This document shows positions 1-11,938 of a DNA stretch of 64,000 nucleotides, piece after piece. Below the pieces are notes generated by a model. That model was not told where the DNA came from, made no database searches, and worked only from the letters and a program-made list of their open reading frames with translations. How positions within the stretch are numbered: the first letter of the stretch is position 1; every line of letters begins with the position of its first letter. A program made the translations under genes and the position numbers. This stretch comes from Isoetes taiwanensis (Eukaryota; Streptophyta; Lycopodiopsida; Isoetales; Isoetaceae). Location of the stretch: positions 16,728,825 through 16,792,824 of the forward strand of contig JAJEKV010000028.1 in assembly GCA_021234155.1 (NCBI GenBank). The letters are read 5' to 3'.

Positions 1-2
1 GG

Positions 3-239
3 TCCTCACAGAGGGTCGGCTGTCTTCCAGAGTTCCCAACCCGCACCCCAAACACAGGCATGAAAGAAGAGATTCAGGCAGAGATTCGAGAGATTCAGGC
101 CTGTTCTATCATGAAATCGGAGGGAATGTTTCAAAGTTTACCCAGAAGCCTCTCCCTCTCCAAATCAGTAGAAATCCCTCTCCAAATCAGTAGAAATCCA
201 TCTACGGATGCAAAGATGCTCGAGATCTTGAAGCATTAG
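3..239 (+). CDS. possible 3'-terminal coding segment, unknown
   Basis: A frame is open from the left edge of the window to a TAG at 237-239, about 78 codons, with an internal ATG at 60. The product would be hydrophilic, rich in Glu/Gln/Ile early and Ser/Pro later, and would end in MLEILKH. I recognise no family. The run is only moderately long and could be the last exon of a gene lying to the left, or chance. No splice acceptor decides the matter. Confidence 0.22.
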   Translation, partial: SSQRVGCLPEFPTRTPNTGMKEEIQAEIREIQACSIMKSEGMFQSLPRSLSLSKSVEIPLQISRNPSTDAKMLEILKH

Positions 240-3200
240 TGAGAAAACAGAGGTAAAAGCTTACGGCCCGGAGGGTTTTGGGAGCCTTTGTCGACCAAAA
301 GTCTCTGCTTTTTGGTTTTTTAGAAACGAGGGGAGGACACAAAGAAAAGGAGGGAAAAATTTTTTGGGTCTTTTTGACCCAATCGACCTGGGTCGGTTTA
401 GACAGGTCGGAACAGGTCGGAAACGGGTCGGAGCAGAGGACCGACCTGGGTCGGCTCCAACACTGTTTGTTCTGGACTTTTTTTCTGGTGGGGCTTTTGC
501 TAGGGCATCATTGCAGTTAAAAAGGAGTAGTGTGGCCTATGAGCATGATGGAAAAAAGATCCAATGTATGCTAGGGATTCTTGGAATAATTGACAACGTC
601 ATTAATCCCTTGCTTGATCCAGCAGCCATGGCCTCTCGTCGAGTTCTGACACACAAGGCCCCCAAAAATTAATTGTTATCAGTTTTTCACAACAATTTTT
701 GCATAAAACCACTATAGTAAAGTAATATTATTTTGTGGGTTAATATGTTGATTAACAATGAATAGTTATATAAGGTGGTTCATACTTATGATTTATTGTC
801 CTAGTTTCTTATAACAATTCACCATCATGGTTTAATGGAAGCTAGTCTTTACTACTTGTTTTTAATAGCGCTTTATTGCCATGTTTTAAACATGTGGTCT
901 AACTGTCTAATAGTGATGATTTCTACATTACTTGTTTGTGCAACTCAATGAGGTTGTCTAATGGAGTTGTCCTCAGCTTCTTGTATGAGCCAATGTTGTT
1001 CCTTACAACAAAATATCCCATTTTTTTTCTCAAAAACTATAATGGTTCCTTCATCAAGATAGCCAAGGCTTGCAACTTTAACCTATTTAATGATACAAGA
1101 AACTTATCGCGGCCTATCGGCCGCCGCGAACGTTTCTCTTCACCAACTTATCTATACGTGCTAGAACATGCAGGATTTGAACCTGCACTTTTTTTTTTGC
1201 CCTGTGTCCAGTGCCCGCACGATAGAAGGATGCTGAACCTGCACGCCGCGAACATTTCTTTGGCTCCAAACCTGTGGGGTTGCACCCACTATTAATGTCA
1301 ATGTGTGTCTGTTCGGAACCATAACTTGTTCATACTGTGATGCAAAAAACAAAAATGCAATTAAGGTGAGGATTTTGTTTAAGTTGTGAGTACGGGAACT
1401 CATTTCCATTCACTAATATATTTTAAATAAAGGTTAATATACTCCTAACCTACAGTTAATTCTACATGCAATCCGCAATGAACATTTGGCAATCGAGATC
1501 CCTCCTAACCACCTTGAGTGTTATTATCCGAGTTGAATGAATGAGTAGAAGGGGACAGACGTAGCTGCCGGATTAAGGCAAGTGGGTTGTGAATCTACCA
1601 TGCGTGTCTCAAAGAGCTCAACCTTCCGAAAAGTATGAAATCAAGGGAAAATAAAGTGGACACCAAGCAACAATAATGCCAAAAAGGATTAGGGCCCGGA
1701 ATGGCGGTGTAGCGTCGGCCCAGAAGAAGCCCGACTTCTAGTATTGATACAAAACCTCTGTTCCCTAAATTACATGTTAAGGAAACTAGAAATATTGATC
1801 CTAGATCACCGACTTGGAATAAGATGTCAACATTTTTGAATATCATGCTGCAATATATTATCATTTCCATGTGTTTAAATTAAATCTAGAATGTAAATCG
1901 TCATTATATAATCCGATTATATGTGTTTGCTCTGATCTTACGGCCATGGTGCTAAATATCATGTACCATAGTATATGGCTCCACAATTGCCACTTCCCAT
2001 TGACCATCATGTATTTGACCAATCACTTGCTGGCCATCACCACTGGCGGCGCCGCCTCATGAATTATCCTCCGTAATATTCTCGGGGAGAGTTTCCCTTA
2101 TACATAGCATTCTATGCAAAATCTAATTACATGCTCATCCGACCATGTCTATGTGAATTATCGCTGATTTTAGAGATTTAAGGATGCATGTCTTTGTAAT
2201 CTAAGTCTTTAGAAGTAGATGGCTTCTTTGGCCCACTAAAGCTTGCCCGAGAAAAACTCCTGTAGTTTCGGGAGCACGTAAAGGTCGTTCCTCGCTTCAT
2301 GGATTGCTTAGGAGGAATAGCTAATTCTATTGTTCTTTGCATCTTCCCCACCAATTTGGCCCAAAATCGTCACTACCATTGCGTTTGTCTAACAACCAAT
2401 GCATCCTCTTGGATGTGATTTGCCATGATGGGCAAAACAGGGGACTCTGTTTACTTCTCTTCTTCGACTTCAAAAAATCTGCAAAAAATTCAGTTAAGCG
2501 AGCCGGTAGAACGAAGCCGGTAGAACAGAGGATTCAAAAGCAAGAAAAATTCAAATTTGAAAGTCTTGCGAGATCCGGCTATGGAGGAGATAGTCGCTTA
2601 TTTCGCAAAAGTCTAGCTTTATGGATCCCACCAAATTCTATGTTCATCAAGAAATCCAAATGATGAACTGCGCGGCCTTGATAGAGCTTATCGTCATTTG
2701 AATCCTCAAGAAATGGAGAAACATTGGAAATTTAGAACTACATAAAACATTGTAGCCGAAATCTTAATACAAAAATTTACCTATTTCATCCATGCCTACA
2801 AACCAATCCAAGCGTGCAAGCACAGAACCGAATTGTGAAACCGTTTTCTTAGTTATAAATTTAGCTATGCTTTGGAATTGGAGCACCTCTATTCAAAAAA
2901 AATAAACAAAAGATTTATGTAGCAATCAAACAAATCTGGTCTTGTTCTGATGTAATGGCCACTCTGCATTTGAAGGCAAGCTTTTGGAAGAGCTTGCTAT
3001 TCCCTTGATGGCCAAAATCCGGCCAACCACAACTCGCTATTCTCGTACCATATCCAAATCTATCTCGTTTTAGGCGCTTCTCTCTGCTACTCAGGCATCC
3101 CAAATTCCTCTGTTTTTGTGGGCACTAGTCCGATCAATCTCTCGCTATTCTCTGCCAAGCTCCGTTTTGGGTTGACAAATGCCTCTATTTTAGCCTGGAT

Positions 3201-3640
3201 TAAAGGCAGTACTTGGGTAGTTTTTCGGATTAATCTCTTCTATTCTACCACGTGGTGGGATTAATGCCACTTCGGGCGATAAATTTCTGCTTTTGGGACC
3301 TAATCTTGTTGGGCCATTACATGGCGATAAAAACTCTCTCGCATTTGGGGATTCTCAGAATGCTATTCTCGCACTACCAACCGCCTCGATTCATGAGTTG
3401 GGCGCCTTTAAATTTTCTGTTTGTATTGGGGCTATTGCTAGCAACCATATCTCTCATAACAAAAGCAAGGCAAAGATTCATGGCTACATCAGTCTCTGGA
3501 AAGAGATTTGAACATGCGGTTCGACAATAGGAGCAAGGGCACAGGCAATGGCTTTTTAGCAAGCACCCATCAGATCCATGGCCTCTTACGCCTTCAAATA
3601 CCCTTTTGGAATAGAAACATTCTTCATATTAGGAACTTGT
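240..3640. other. no recognisable gene; AT-rich and repeat-like
   Basis: Only short frames without family resemblance occur here. Visible structure includes a GGTCGG-rich stretch at about 385-460 and two copies of a GCCGCGAAC(A/G)TTTC word near 1121 and 1243. There is also a Pol III B-box-like GGTTCAAATCC on the minus strand near 1170-1187. The frames at 364-672 and 2337-2663 have no motifs I can support. Confidence 0.5.
385..460. repeat. GGTCGG-rich short repeat
   Basis: The words GGTCGG, AGGTCGGA and ACGGGTCGG recur at 6-15 bp spacing over about 75 bp. It looks like a degenerate short tandem repeat, with no coding signal. Confidence 0.45.
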
Positions 3641-3647
3641 GTACACC

Positions 3648-4175
3648 CTACATTAGAAACCGCAAAAATCTTACGCCAAATTTGCAGCAGAGTTTTTGCT
3701 TGTTTGAACTGCTTCGCAAGGAAACACTCAAGAAAGTAATCGGATCGGTGGTGCTTTGAGCTTGAACCTTCAGCCACATTTTTTGGTCCATAACAACCGA
3801 AAGCAGAGGCTCTTGGCACTGCTCTAAAAATCGGAGGACCCATTTGGTTTGGAGGAGAAGAATGATCTCCAAAATTAAGCCTCTTTATTCTCCTCGAGAA
3901 TCTAGTTCTTGGGCAGTGCCTGGACTTCCTCCATCGTTGGAAAGATCGTTGCTAGTTCTTTTGTACCCATCAAAACTACAAACTTCTTCATCTTCTTGGC
4001 TCCACCTGCATCTAACAGAAGAATCGTCCTGGGTTTTGCCCTTTTCAAGCATACATCTGCGTCTGAAGGTCGAATTCCAATGATTTTTTATAGCATTATC
4101 TGTTCGACCAGGCAAGAGCCTGGCTATGGTGGCCCATTTATTACCGTGCTGTGCATGCGCTTGGACGGAGTTTTT
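3648..4175 (-). pseudogene. R2R3-MYB transcription factor fragment (end of R3 repeat)
   Basis: The minus strand from about 4170 encodes the second half of an R3 MYB repeat, including [19 protein letters not shown] and [11 protein letters not shown]. This is the recognition-helix part of plant R2R3-MYB DNA-binding domains. The wording is closest to the MYB44/MYB25-type groups. Downstream, in another frame (3872 to 3648), lies DPITFLSVSLRS, which resembles the DP-x-T-x-L-S-L-S-L motif of those groups, so at least one frameshift separates the two. The R2 repeat and the start of R3 are absent: upstream of about 4170 the frame leaves MYB similarity with no convincing splice acceptor. I read it as a truncated, frameshifted copy, perhaps carried by a transposon. 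Family assignment is strong; a functional gene is unlikely. Confidence 0.78.
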
Positions 4176-4639
4176 GTTTCATGGTCATTTTTTAGTTTTA
4201 GGTTCCATATACACGTGTCAATACCAGGGCTGCTCAAAGAAATATTAATTTCTCAAACAAAAAATGAGACTGCCTTATATATGTTAGGAAGGACAAATCA
4301 ATGGCATTTTGGATGATGCAACTGGTATTAGTTTCATAAACATAACAATACATGCACACCTTAGAAACCATTGCCATTTAAAGACAGAAGTGGCCAATGT
4401 TTTTTCCATGAACTTGTTACATGTTTTTTTTATCATATTCTTGATGTTTATATTGTGTAATTGATCTTGCTTTATATAACAACTTAAGAATGGTTCCTTA
4501 TACAAACCATTAAGGAATATTTACAAACATATATATAGCCATAAACTAGCAAGAATTAGGATTTATTTGCACTATTGTGATGTCTAATAAGCTGTATATG
4601 GACTTGAATATAAGCATATAGTAGCATACACCACAAGAG

Positions 4640-4690
4640 CCAGGGATTTGAACCCTAGTATTTCCATTTGGTCCACCCAAATGACAAAAA
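4640..4690 (-). repeat. tRNA-like promoter pair (SINE head candidate)
   Basis: On the minus strand GGTTCAAATCCC matches the RNA polymerase III B box. A loose A-box-like TGGACCAAATGG lies about 20 bp upstream. The spacing is shorter than usual and no tail or target duplication was found. Confidence 0.2.
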
Positions 4691-4869
4691 CTTTGAAACT
4701 TCTAAAAAATTATTGTTAATTCATTATAGAAACTTCTGTTAATTTAAAAAACATCACTGGACAAGAATATCCGAGAAATCTATATATGCAAATTTTTGGA
4801 AACAAAGCCGCAGTTCAGCGTTATACACCATCTTGCTTAAATAAAGACAAGCTGCACAGATTTCTACCT

Positions 4870-5041
4870 TTAGATGTCTGCAAATCTCAGGAGTTTTCTA
4901 GCTTTTGTGTCGGCCTCATCACAATAAATAAATGATATAAAAAAAATACTCACCTCATTCATAGCAGCTTGCACATAGGCGAGTGCAATTACTCCATAAA
5001 GAACATATCTTGATCCTCTTAAGTATCGGTTGCCAATAGAT
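4870..5041 (-). CDS. possible C-terminal exon(s) of a small membrane protein
   Basis: The minus strand encodes a hydrophobic run, RYVLYGVIALAYVQAAMNE, then ADTKARKLLRFADI and a TAA at 4870-4872. Between the two parts lies GAG|GTGAGT ... GATGAG|GCC, which could be a 39-bp intron (4915-4953) or 13 in-frame codons, since no stop interrupts it. A further hydrophobic minus-strand block at about 5263-5450 could belong to the same gene. I recognise no family. Codon-like order and a sensible charged tail argue for a real exon, but length and isolation keep confidence low. Confidence 0.28.
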
Positions 5042-5154
5042 CATGTATACCAAATCAGCAAGGATATAAATCATGCCACATCAACCAAATCCCCCGTCGC
5101 AAGAACACAAGAATGCACATGCCACCACATAAAACTTTTAGGCAAAAGATGCAA

Positions 5155-5330
5155 ACAGATTATGCCAAGAAAGTAAGAGATTCTAGAATTAAGGTGCAGC
5201 AGAACATACCAAAAAGCAATTAACAATTTGCAAAGACTATATTCTGCCACAAGCTAATCCTTTTAAGCAAAAGTTGAAGAATAAATCATGCCAAGAAGTA
5301 AGTGATTCCAGGTGCAGCAGAACATACGAA
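5155..5330. repeat. direct duplication of about 50 bp
   Basis: A block containing ATGCCAAGAAAGTAAG ... GGTGCAGCAGAACATAC at about 5162-5211 recurs with small indels at about 5288-5327, roughly 125 bp on. Confidence 0.6.
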
Positions 5331-5769
5331 AATGTAAAAACCATACCAAATGATATAGAAACAACAATCTTGCTGAATGTCTTATAATGCCGGTGAAGCA
5401 CAAGCCCAGTATGATCAGATCAAATATTCTGCAAAATAGTTCAGAAATTGTTGATGTTAAATCTTTGGCCCACACTGATATAATCAACTTAATTTCTTTA
5501 ACAAATATATAGCACAATTTTGCATTGCTGAGGCATGCAAAATCAAAAACATTGAACAAAATAAACATTGAACTCATGAAAACCACACCTGCATGAAGCG
5601 TCCAAGGTTGAGCGCAAAAAAACTGCAAGAAAGGCCTACATGGCAAACGATTATGAAAGCTCTCAAGCAATCCAGAGGCCGAATCGATTGAATCTGTTCT
5701 AAAATAAAAACCATGCAAGAGATTAAAGAACTCCAACAAAAGGGCAAGGATGAAATAAATCAAAAGAAG

Positions 5770-6790
5770 CCAAACGATCCCATCAAAGCCTTAAAAAACC
5801 TCAATGGAAATTACAAAAGGTAACGATTCAAGGCCGGAACGCCAACCTGAATCCACGCAAAAAGGGCAAATGCAAAAAAATTATATAAAAAAGGTCGAAC
5901 TTCATCAAGCGGGAACGTAGCAATAAAAAAAAAGGCGGGGCCCTTTGAATGTTGGCACCTCCATTAATGATGGTGCTAAACATTTTAAAATTCCAAATGC
6001 CCCCAACGTAGAATTTTGTCTAGGTGCATTCCCATCTCTCAAAAATATATATAATATAAATTAAGCCACAAGGCACCTTTCCAACATGAGATATGAAAAT
6101 AGAAACACTTGCACACACATGCCCTTCCCCACCCCACAAATTCAAAGCCATAAACTATACCCAAAATTCATTCCATCACAATAGAGATGATGAAGAACAA
6201 AATACCAAACATATCAAAGGTACAAAAGACTAAAAAAAAACAAGCCTAAGAGAACCACTTCCCAAGGCCAAATATGACATTTCTAGAAAGAATAGTAAGG
6301 TTTGCAACCTAGATGATACTTAAATGTCTGCACAAATCCACCAGGAACTTGTAATTACTTAAATGTCTACTTAAATGATTTCAGGAAGGGTGTCGTTCTG
6401 CAATCAAATCAATTTCCTCTAGGATCTCCAAGTTATTTTATTACATATTGTATACATGTCTACAACTTCATGGCTATCTAAAGTAAAACTTTATATCCAT
6501 CAATGGCATAAATTATACAAATAATATCCAAACTTCAAAGACACCTACTACATTCCATCACCTTTACATGTACCAAATCGAGTCTTCATTGGAGACCAAT
6601 AACCATGAATATGACACCAAGAGAACCTACCATGGTTAGCTTACACTTTCAATCTATTAAACATAATGTAGAATATGGAAGAGAAATAAATATAGAATAT
6701 AGAATATGGAATAGAATATGTATATCTATTACCATGTTTATGCAATATCAAGACGTTGTGGTAGTGTTCTCCCTATAGACATTCCTTCGC
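5770..6790. other. no gene seen
   Basis: AT-rich sequence without open frames of interest. There are short A-runs and an ATAGAATAT repeat near 6668-6720. Confidence 0.5.
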
Positions 6791-6795
6791 ATGAA

Positions 6796-6977
6796 CATTA
6801 GCCCTTAGGGGCGCTCACATGTCGGGGCAAAAACTTGGACGTCAAACCGTTCAAGACGCTCAGTGCGAATCGGCTCCAAGCAGTTCGAGGGGGACGGCCT
6901 CCCGGCGATCAAACCGGCCGTCTCAGATTTAGTTCATGTGAATGCGTAAAAATTTACATGTGAGGCGCCTCTTAGTG
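6796..6977. mobile_element. foldback (MITE-like) element
   Basis: Inverted arms CATTAGCCCTTAGGGGCGCT-CACATGT on the left and ACATGTGAGGCGCC-TCTTAGTG on the right enclose about 140 bp. The interior is much more GC-rich than the flanks, with CGG/CCG words. It resembles a short non-autonomous inverted-repeat element. No clear target duplication was identified and the superfamily is unknown. Confidence 0.4.
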
Positions 6978-7408
6978 CAACTTCAAAAAAAGGCAATTGA
7001 AGGAAAGATAGAAAATGACCAGGAGCACCATTATCTATTCCATACTTAAAGTAGTCACCCCTCTCCAATATAAGAATTACTCAAAAACATTTCTTCATGG
7101 TAAATCTTAGAATACATATTAAAACATTCTCTAAGCCCATATAAAATGCTGAGACTTTTCACAAGGGACATTCCAATAATTAATTTATATCTGCAAGTCA
7201 GCTAAAAGTTTTAATTTAATCTTAAGACTCCCATACAAGAGCTTTTGGTGCAGTGGCCTTAAGGTGGCATCGGGACAATATTTCTTATTATTCATTTCAC
7301 AAAACCCTACTAATCCAAATCATGTCACTGTTTAGGATAGTTTTAACATGTCATTACTAGATTAAAAAAGCCACTATCATATGCACGAGGTTATCTCTTA
7401 GTGAAGAA

Positions 7409-7562
7409 ACCACTATAGCATTGATACCCACCATTGATAACCACATCACAAACCACTAATAGTCTTCATAAACCACGATTAGTGAACAAACCACTATGCT
7501 ATTGAGGACCACCACTGATAACCATGTCACAAACCAATATTAGTATTGACAAACCACTACGC
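7409..7562. repeat. 81-bp tandem repeat
   Basis: Two degenerate units begin with ACCACTAT at 7409 and 7490. Each carries GATAACCA(C/T)(A/G)TCACAAACCA, and a partial third start (ACCACTAC) lies at 7553. Such repeats are common near transposon ends; here they adjoin Sola-like element 1. Confidence 0.6.
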
Positions 7563-7671
7563 CATGTGGTTTTCTTCTATCAAACAAATTCATGCATAAA
7601 ACACCACATATATCATGGTTTTTAGATGATTCAGTACTGCTTAAACATAGTAGTTCATTTTTGGGGGCCTT

Positions 7672-7890
7672 GTGACACTGCCTGCGCCTACTCCAGGAGA
7701 GACATCACATGGTGGTGGAGGAGAGACATCACATGGTGGTGGAGGAGAGGGGTCGCAGGCTGGTGCAGGAGAGGCCACAGGATCTGGGGAAAAAGTGGTA
7801 CAAGACACAGATTCGCAGATTGACCGAAGTAAGATTAACCCGGATGATATTGATAAAGCAGATGATAATGTTTTTGGTGATGAATATTGA
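7672..7890 (+). pseudogene. Gly-rich/acidic C-terminal tail of the element's opposing gene
   Basis: A 72-codon frame starts with Pro/Thr, runs through repeated GETSHGGGG-type units and ends in an acidic stretch (DDIDKADDNVFGDEY). It lies on the strand opposite the transposase and converges on its 3' end. That is the position of the RING-protein gene in element 2 and of the acidic last exons in element 3. Sequence identity to those tails is not evident, only position and charge. I infer it is the remnant 3' end of the accessory gene; its upstream exons are missing. Confidence 0.35.
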
Positions 7891-8355
7891 AAACTGATTT
7901 GCATATCATACTTGTATATAAGATTTACCTCGTGGTATTGATGATTCTTGTCTTGATTAATCTTTTGAATCTTGATGACACATCCTGATCTTAATGTATT
8001 TGCCCCTTTTGTATATCTTACTTGTAAAGCAAATAGCCTTGAAATGCCATTTGCAATATGAATATATTACAACAGATGCTTGTGGCGCTATTTGTTTGCT
8101 TTTTCCCGTGTATTGTCCTTATGATTCACTTCAAATGCGGCGACTTTATTGATTTTTTCCACAATTTTTATTCAAATGGCTAAACCAAAGTTGTTTTGCC
8201 CGTCGATTTCCGCCCATTTAGGTGGTGAAATAGAGCGGTTTTCAGATTAATCCTTGTGCATTTTTAAGTAAATAGCCTTGATTTGATTCTTGAATGTGTG
8301 AAAAAACAACGAACAATTTCATTTCGGCGAAAATGGAATCACGAAATTTCCAACT

Positions 8356-10459
8356 TTAATGAAACTCACGCTTAAAATATCTTTTGATCTCATCTGTTTC
8401 ATCAACCGGTAGATCATGGAAATATGTACACGCAAATTTTACAATATCTTTAGCATGCGCGATTTGCACACCATTGGGCTTGAGTTGTTCCTTACTTAGA
8501 AGCCTTTTGATAACAGCACCTGCACCATCATGTTCACCTTTACCATGAGCGTGGCAAAGTAGTTCCACACTATTTCCTTGTCATTCATTGTGAAGTACAC
8601 GCCTAGAAAAAAAAAAAGTTTTGTTGACTTGAATTGTGATGAGCGACCATCCTCCAAACCCATGCTTCTCATACTCTATTTTTGTTCCTTAAGCCATGCA
8701 ACATGCTTTTGTAGGCGGTGTTCCACAAATAATGAGTCATGCACTTTATCATCGAAAATGTAAAAGTGAGTCTCTTTTATGATCTTCCTACCATTGTTGA
8801 GCCTATTCTGATCTGCTCCAATCTTACGTTCTTTTTTTTTTCTTTGGGCCGGTCTTCTTACATGCGCGCAGGAACAGGAATATCAACACTTTTGTCATGT
8901 CTATATGTTATGTGAACAAGTATAGAAACTTGGTCTGCGTATGCCGATTCATTGGTAGGGGCTCATTCGGATCTTGATGCTGTAATTTTCGCAAAGTCAA
9001 TAATGGATACAATTGTATCTTCTGGAAATGATGACACACACTGTTTAAACTGATTGGCCTGTCAATGTGCTATGTAATTGTGTGGAACAAAATCTGATAG
9101 TACCTTCTTCACATTCTCTTGAAACTCTTTGAGACTTCTCTCATACGTACTAATCTTAAGACAGGTTTGTACCTCAAAGCCTTTCTTGGATCCCTGAATT
9201 CTCTGTCCTGGTCCACAGGTTGCTTTTCAAATGTCTTCCAAGTAACTAGTAATGAACCCGTGCCATCCATTTCCTGTGGACATTTTCTAATTCTATCCAA
9301 CCCACATTTTTTTTGCGCCAACATCAAGCGGTTATGATCAAACCACTCCTCATCATCACCTTTCTTTGCGGACCACTTGTCTCCATAAATCACTGGTGCA
9401 CTTGATTGTATGCTCCTTGGCTGCACATTACGGGCGGGGCCACAAATATCCGCGATGGCGGTTGCAATTGTCATGAACTCCACCCGATTTTCTCAGTCGT
9501 TCAATCCACGCATGATGTATTCAAATTTCAAGTGGTAGATGCAGCATGTATGCCTTTTACGCATCCTCCTTACAAAACTCGGTTTCAACCTCTCAAAAGT
9601 CTGCAATGCAATTTTGATATGAGGATTCTCCTCTCTAAATCTGAGGTAGAATTACAACTGCAGGAAAAACGTGTGAATGCCAAATAAATGCTACATATAA
9701 TGAACCCTACAATATAGGATGAATACTTACATGGCTGACTTCAAGAAGGTGAATTGGATGTTCCATCTTTATTCCTGTCTCTGATACATACCTCCTCACG
9801 TCTTTCTTGTATGGAGAAACTCTTGTATTTTCTATCCAGAACTTGAGAACAGCTTCTCTATTGTAATCTAACATGCTATCCATCCGCTTCCTCCTTCTGA
9901 ACATTGACCAAGGTCCTTCCCCTTTGTTAGCTTGCACCCTTCTTTGAAAAGCATTTGAAATTGTTTTTCTGGGGATGCTGAGCAATCTGGCCACTTCTGT
10001 TTGATTCAATGGGTTGACACCATTTGTACCTGCTGCTGCCATTATCAGGGTGGACTTCCTTGCACGAAGCATGTCATGATTCCTCTCATACTTATGTTCT
10101 TGCATTGTTTCTTTCAAATTCTTCACCATTTGCTCGCCCATAGTAACATGCTTAGATTTCTTTATAGAAGCAATTGGTAAATCCCTTGCCCTCCAAAGAA
10201 GACTGTCAAGGATACGACCTTTGTCATTGTCATCAACATTTGTACTAATTTAGTTGAATACTTCAAAAATTTCTCCTAAAATTTCTCTTATTCTGCGGTC
10301 ACTCAGTCTCAATTTCTTATTCTTCTTTGAAGGCGAATCTTTAGAAAGGGAATTCTTCTTCATTGCTACCTTCTTTGCATACAATCTCTGCCTCTGATCT
10401 CTCTTCCTTGCTGCATCAATGGCTTTGTAAAGTGAACGGGGAGAGGAATTGGGTTTCAT
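8356..10459 (-). pseudogene. Sola-like transposase, decayed
   Basis: Blocks in order on the minus strand: a basic N-terminus (10459-10250); a helix-turn-helix-like region with QTEVARLLSIPRKTISNAF and the GPWSMF motif (10141-9707); a conserved block at about 9670-9490 with TCCIYH, containing one in-frame stop; a Cys-rich region with ICGP and CGLDRIRKCPQ (9483-9109); a block with TIVSIIDFA, the first catalytic Asp region, at about 9010-8970; and HGKGEHDGAGAVIKR at 8568-8356. Stops and frameshifts separate the blocks, the S-D-G second Asp motif is not preserved, and the C-terminus is gone. The N-terminal and HGKG blocks align closely with elements 2 and 3. Confidence 0.75.
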
Positions 10460-10783
10460 CTATCCCGGATTTCTGTGTATTGCAAAATTGGTGAGGGCAA
10501 ATTATTGAATTTCGGTTCAGGCAATTCTTGGAAACAATTGGTCCCTCCATTTTGCTTGAATTCAAGATGGGTAAGCCCGCCATCCACGAATATGGCAGGC
10601 TACAGGCATTCATGTTTCCGGCACCATTCAAGCTCATGATTCTCTCAGCCTGTCATTTGACGGACGCGCACCCTACATGTCAATTGATCAATCACGCACG
10701 TCGTGTTTAAAACAGCCAATTTTAAGCACTTGTAAGCGGCGTCCGGACGGTGATTTCAGCTACCCAGTACCGATTTTGCACCC

Positions 10784-11260
10784 AACAGTGCTAGGAGCAG
10801 ACTAGGGAGCAGAGGGAAGAGTAGGAGACGGTAAGAGGCTTGAAGAGGATGGGGGAGCGAGAGACGGAGTTGGGGCAGGGGCAGAGGGAGGAGGTATAGA
10901 GGGAGAAGCAGAAAAAGTACATGCCATAGAGAGAGGAGGGAATTGCAAATCCATAGAGGCAAGGGCATATGCAAGTGGATTGAGACGAGAATTAGGAGGT
11001 AACACTGGAGAGGCCAAAGAGACAAAAAATTGCGAGCAAGAATGCATACCGGCAGTGGTGACCATGGAGGCCGGAAAGGATGATCCCAATTCGGGGACTG
11101 AAGCAGCAAAAAAACTACCTGATGCCATACATCTTGGAAATCTCACTCCAACGCATCAAGAATCGCATGAAACGGACACTTGAGAAGGGAGATATCGCAG
11201 ACTGAAGCAGCGCCAAAACCCTAGCCTGTGGGCTGCGCCATCCTTGCACAAAATCCTTCT
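10784..11260. other. low-complexity stretch without a recognised gene
   Basis: Plus strand is GA-rich (GAGGGAG, GGAGAAG), so both minus frames read as Leu/Pro/Ser-rich products over about 110 codons. A 67-codon plus frame (10980-11183) has no known motif. The bias looks compositional, not protein-coding. Confidence 0.4.
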
Positions 11261-11316
11261 CCATGTGTAATATTGTTTTATTTACATGCTATTTTATCTG
11301 TAGCTTTATTTGAGGT

Positions 11317-11640
11317 GTTATAAATTGGTGTTTCACGTATAGAATAGCGTGTTTTTTTAGAGACAATATTGTTTCTCCACCTATGGTCTTACTAAACATT
11401 ACATGTTTAAAACGCATAAAAATAACCTTGTAATATTATTTTGGGATGCTGTAAATTGGTTTCTCATATAGAACAACATATATTGCTTGAGATAATATTG
11501 TTTCTCTACTATTGAGTTGTTAAAAAATAACTGTCTAAAATGCCTAAAACAACAATATCTTACCTTATAGTTTTTTTTTGGGTGTTGTAAATTGGTTTAA
11601 AAACTATAGAACAACATGTGTTATTTGGAGATATCAATAC
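11317..11640. repeat. three ~131-bp degenerate tandem repeats
   Basis: Units begin near 11317, 11448 and 11580 with G(G/A)TG(T/C)T(A/G)TAAATTGGT, followed by a TATAGAA(T/C)A block and, in the first two, GACAATATTGTTTCTC-like words. Spacing is about 131 bp. The rest of 11260-11940 is AT-rich and empty. Confidence 0.65.
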
Positions 11641-11938
11641 ATGGTTTATGCTAAACGATGGCATTTTTTCTCCTCTCTGATATATGGTTATTTCTTTAGA
11701 CCATTATTTATAGTATTATAATTTAGTTTTCCATATGTATTAATATCTAAATCTATTGTGTTATTTTGAAGATAAACGTTGCCTGGAACCTCATAAAACA
11801 ACAGTTAAGAAATAAGCACATGTTGACAAAAATTTGCTAAAACCAACAGTGAAGAAAACGGACATGTTGGCAAAGAATAAAAAAAAGTGTCAATTTCCAA
11901 TGCGTGTGGAATCTTTCTGCCAAAAACAACTGTGTCTT

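Larger units (their letters stand above)
7672..10783 (-). mobile_element. Sola-like DNA transposon 1 (decayed, left end unresolved)
   Basis: Holds a decayed minus-strand transposase homologous to those of the two better elements in this window. The right end is placed at 10783 because the sequence reads inward as GGGTGC, the same first bases as element 2, about 320 bp upstream of the first transposase frame. The 4 bp outside would be AACA. No matching left terminus was found. The converging gene is reduced to a tail at 7672-7890 and the transposase C-terminal region between 7900 and 8340 has no coding left. Confidence 0.6.

Noticed and set aside
1169-1260. A tRNA gene on the minus strand near the B-box word
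   Set aside because: A T-arm-like stem is present, but no matching acceptor stem, anticodon arm or D arm closes at the right distance.
5263-5763. 166-codon hydrophobic minus-strand frame as one intact membrane protein
   Set aside because: The whole frame is Leu/Phe/Ile-rich because the opposite strand is A-rich; composition shifts along it and no family motif appears. Only a short internal part was kept as a possible exon remnant.
10756-11109. Leu-rich minus-strand frame as a membrane protein
   Set aside because: It arises from GA-rich low-complexity DNA; all minus frames there are biased and none shows a known domain.
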